The position numbers and the translations under genes are program-made. The notes below the pieces were generated by a model. It was not told where the DNA came from. It saw nothing but the letters and a program-made list of their open reading frames with translations, and ran no database searches. From positions 1 to 7,458 of the forward strand of contig JAGODU010000190.1 of the NCBI GenBank assembly GCA_017998095.1: 7,458 nucleotides of DNA, in the 5' to 3' direction. The DNA is from Prolixibacteraceae bacterium (GTDB taxonomy: Bacteria > Bacteroidota > Bacteroidia > Bacteroidales > Prolixibacteraceae). Shown here piece by piece: positions 6,730-7,458 of this stretch; the first letter of the stretch is position 1, and each line of letters opens with the position of its first letter.

Positions 6730-7128
6730 ATGCCTAAGAGAACAAGAACTCATAGTCTTGAAGATGAATCTAACTGGAATAATGCAGCTATGTGCTATCT
6801 AATCTGTGGGTTGCTTCAACCCTATGACATTGAAGCTTGGATTGACACATTCTTTTGTTCTCTAAATGCTAAACTTCCTTCTGAACATCTTCTACTCGTA
6901 ATATCACATGCCTACAATATCAATAGAGACTCATTTCTTACAGCATTATATCAATGCTTTTATTCATCATTAAAACCTGAGTCTGCAAGCAAAATTTCGA
7001 ATATGGTGAATACTGTAATCAATGATGTAAAAATCAAGTTGAAACAGCAAGAATCTTTCATTGTCAGGTATGATGGTGAAATAATCTATTCAACTAATAG
7101 TTACTTCCTTACAAGCAAGAAGCAATGA
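6730..7128 (+). CDS. Hypothetical protein upstream of a RecQ-type helicase
   Basis: I do not recognise this 132-residue protein. It starts with a short basic, polar segment (MPKRTRTHS), followed by mostly helical sequence with several aromatic and Cys residues (AAMCYLICGLLQPYDIEAW, LYQCFYSSL). A Lys-rich helix near 103-113 (INDVKIKLKQQ) precedes a short beta-like tail (IVRYDGEIIY). There is no signal peptide, no clear membrane span and no catalytic motif. It has a good ribosome binding site and lies 26 bp before the RecQ-type gene, so the two are very likely co-transcribed and this may be an accessory subunit or regulator of that helicase. That function is inferred only from position. Confidence 0.75.
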   Translation: MPKRTRTHSLEDESNWNNAAMCYLICGLLQPYDIEAWIDTFFCSLNAKLPSEHLLLVISHAYNINRDSFLTALYQCFYSSLKPESASKISNMVNTVINDVKIKLKQQESFIVRYDGEIIYSTNSYFLTSKKQ

Positions 7129-7154
7129 TTGTCTTAAGATAAATTGGAGTATTT

Positions 7155-7458
7155 ATGGACATAACTGACTTGAATAGGGAAAAGGCTGAGCAGATTTTAA
7201 AACAGAAGTTTGGCTTGGAAAGGTTCTATGATGAACAATGGGAGACCATATCTCGAATTATTAGAGGTGAACGGTTGCTGTTAATAGAAAGAACAGGCTA
7301 TGGGAAATCACTATGTTACCAGTTTCCGGCTTTGCTCTTTGATGGTTTGACTGTAGTTTTCTCTCCCTTGATAGCGCTAATGCGAGACCAAGTTAATAAA
7401 CTACAAGCCCTGGGTATAACGGCGAAGTGCATAAACAGCAATCAGAGCGATGAAGAAA
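7155..7458 (+). CDS. RecQ-family ATP-dependent DNA helicase, N-terminal part
   Basis: The gene is cut by the window end after 101 codons. The RecQ-specific motif 0 is visible (FGLERFYDEQW, F19 to Q28). Walker A is ERTGYGKSLCYQFPA (45-59, with K51), and motif Ia is VVFSPLIALMRDQV (67-80). Together these are diagnostic of the family, which unwinds DNA 3' to 5' using ATP. The usual RecQ Walker A reads MPTGGGKS; ERTGYGKS is a variant more like that of large, non-housekeeping RecQ-like helicases found in accessory islands, though this is from memory. The start ATG is preceded by TTGGAGT (7144-7150) at good spacing. The DEAH box, RQC and HRDC regions cannot be seen, so length and subtype are unknown. 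Confidence 0.92.
   Translation, partial: MDITDLNREKAEQILKQKFGLERFYDEQWETISRIIRGERLLLIERTGYGKSLCYQFPALLFDGLTVVFSPLIALMRDQVNKLQALGITAKCINSNQSDEE

Noticed and set aside
1..7458. CRISPR array, tRNA or rRNA genes
   Set aside because: No regularly spaced short repeats and no tRNA-like or rRNA-like sequence were seen.

Overview
The window looks like a bacterial accessory region: AT-rich by eye, with Shine-Dalgarno-type starts, decayed insertion sequences and helicase genes that do not resemble a housekeeping operon. No rRNA, tRNA or core gene is present to place the organism. The IS256-type and IS1634-type relics and the general codon style fit an AT-rich anaerobe-like bacterium, but that is only an impression.

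Layout. Bases 1-343 hold the decayed 3' end of an IS256-family (Mutator-type) transposase with two in-frame stops. It runs into the first copy (322-493) of a 172-bp direct repeat. A tightly coupled two-gene unit follows. The first gene (559-3492) encodes a 977-residue fusion of an N-terminal NERD nuclease-like domain to a superfamily 1 helicase with an unassigned C-terminal region. The second gene (ATG at 3464, stop 5419) overlaps it by 29 bp and encodes a 651-residue protein with an N-terminal TPR-like helical region and C-terminal OB-fold/cold-shock-like domains. Next comes a broken IS1634-family (IS4 superfamily) transposase on the minus strand (5580-6329). It keeps the two ends of the protein, lacks the middle, and carries frameshifts and a stop; a 13-bp inverted repeat pair (5513-5525 and 6483-6495) brackets it. 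The second copy of the 172-bp repeat lies at 6541-6712. After it come an unidentified 132-residue protein (6730-7128) and the start of a RecQ-family helicase (from 7155) that runs off the window.

Interpretation. The near-identical repeats (about 96 %) bracket about 6.05 kb containing the NERD-helicase/TPR-OB pair and the IS relic, so this block is probably a discrete inserted or duplicated module placed beside the RecQ-type unit. NERD-helicase and TPR-OB proteins both suggest DNA or RNA transactions, and the overlapping genes suggest co-production, possibly as one complex. A nucleic-acid-directed defence or conflict system is the most attractive reading, but it is inferred from domains and setting. 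No known defence system is identified here with certainty.
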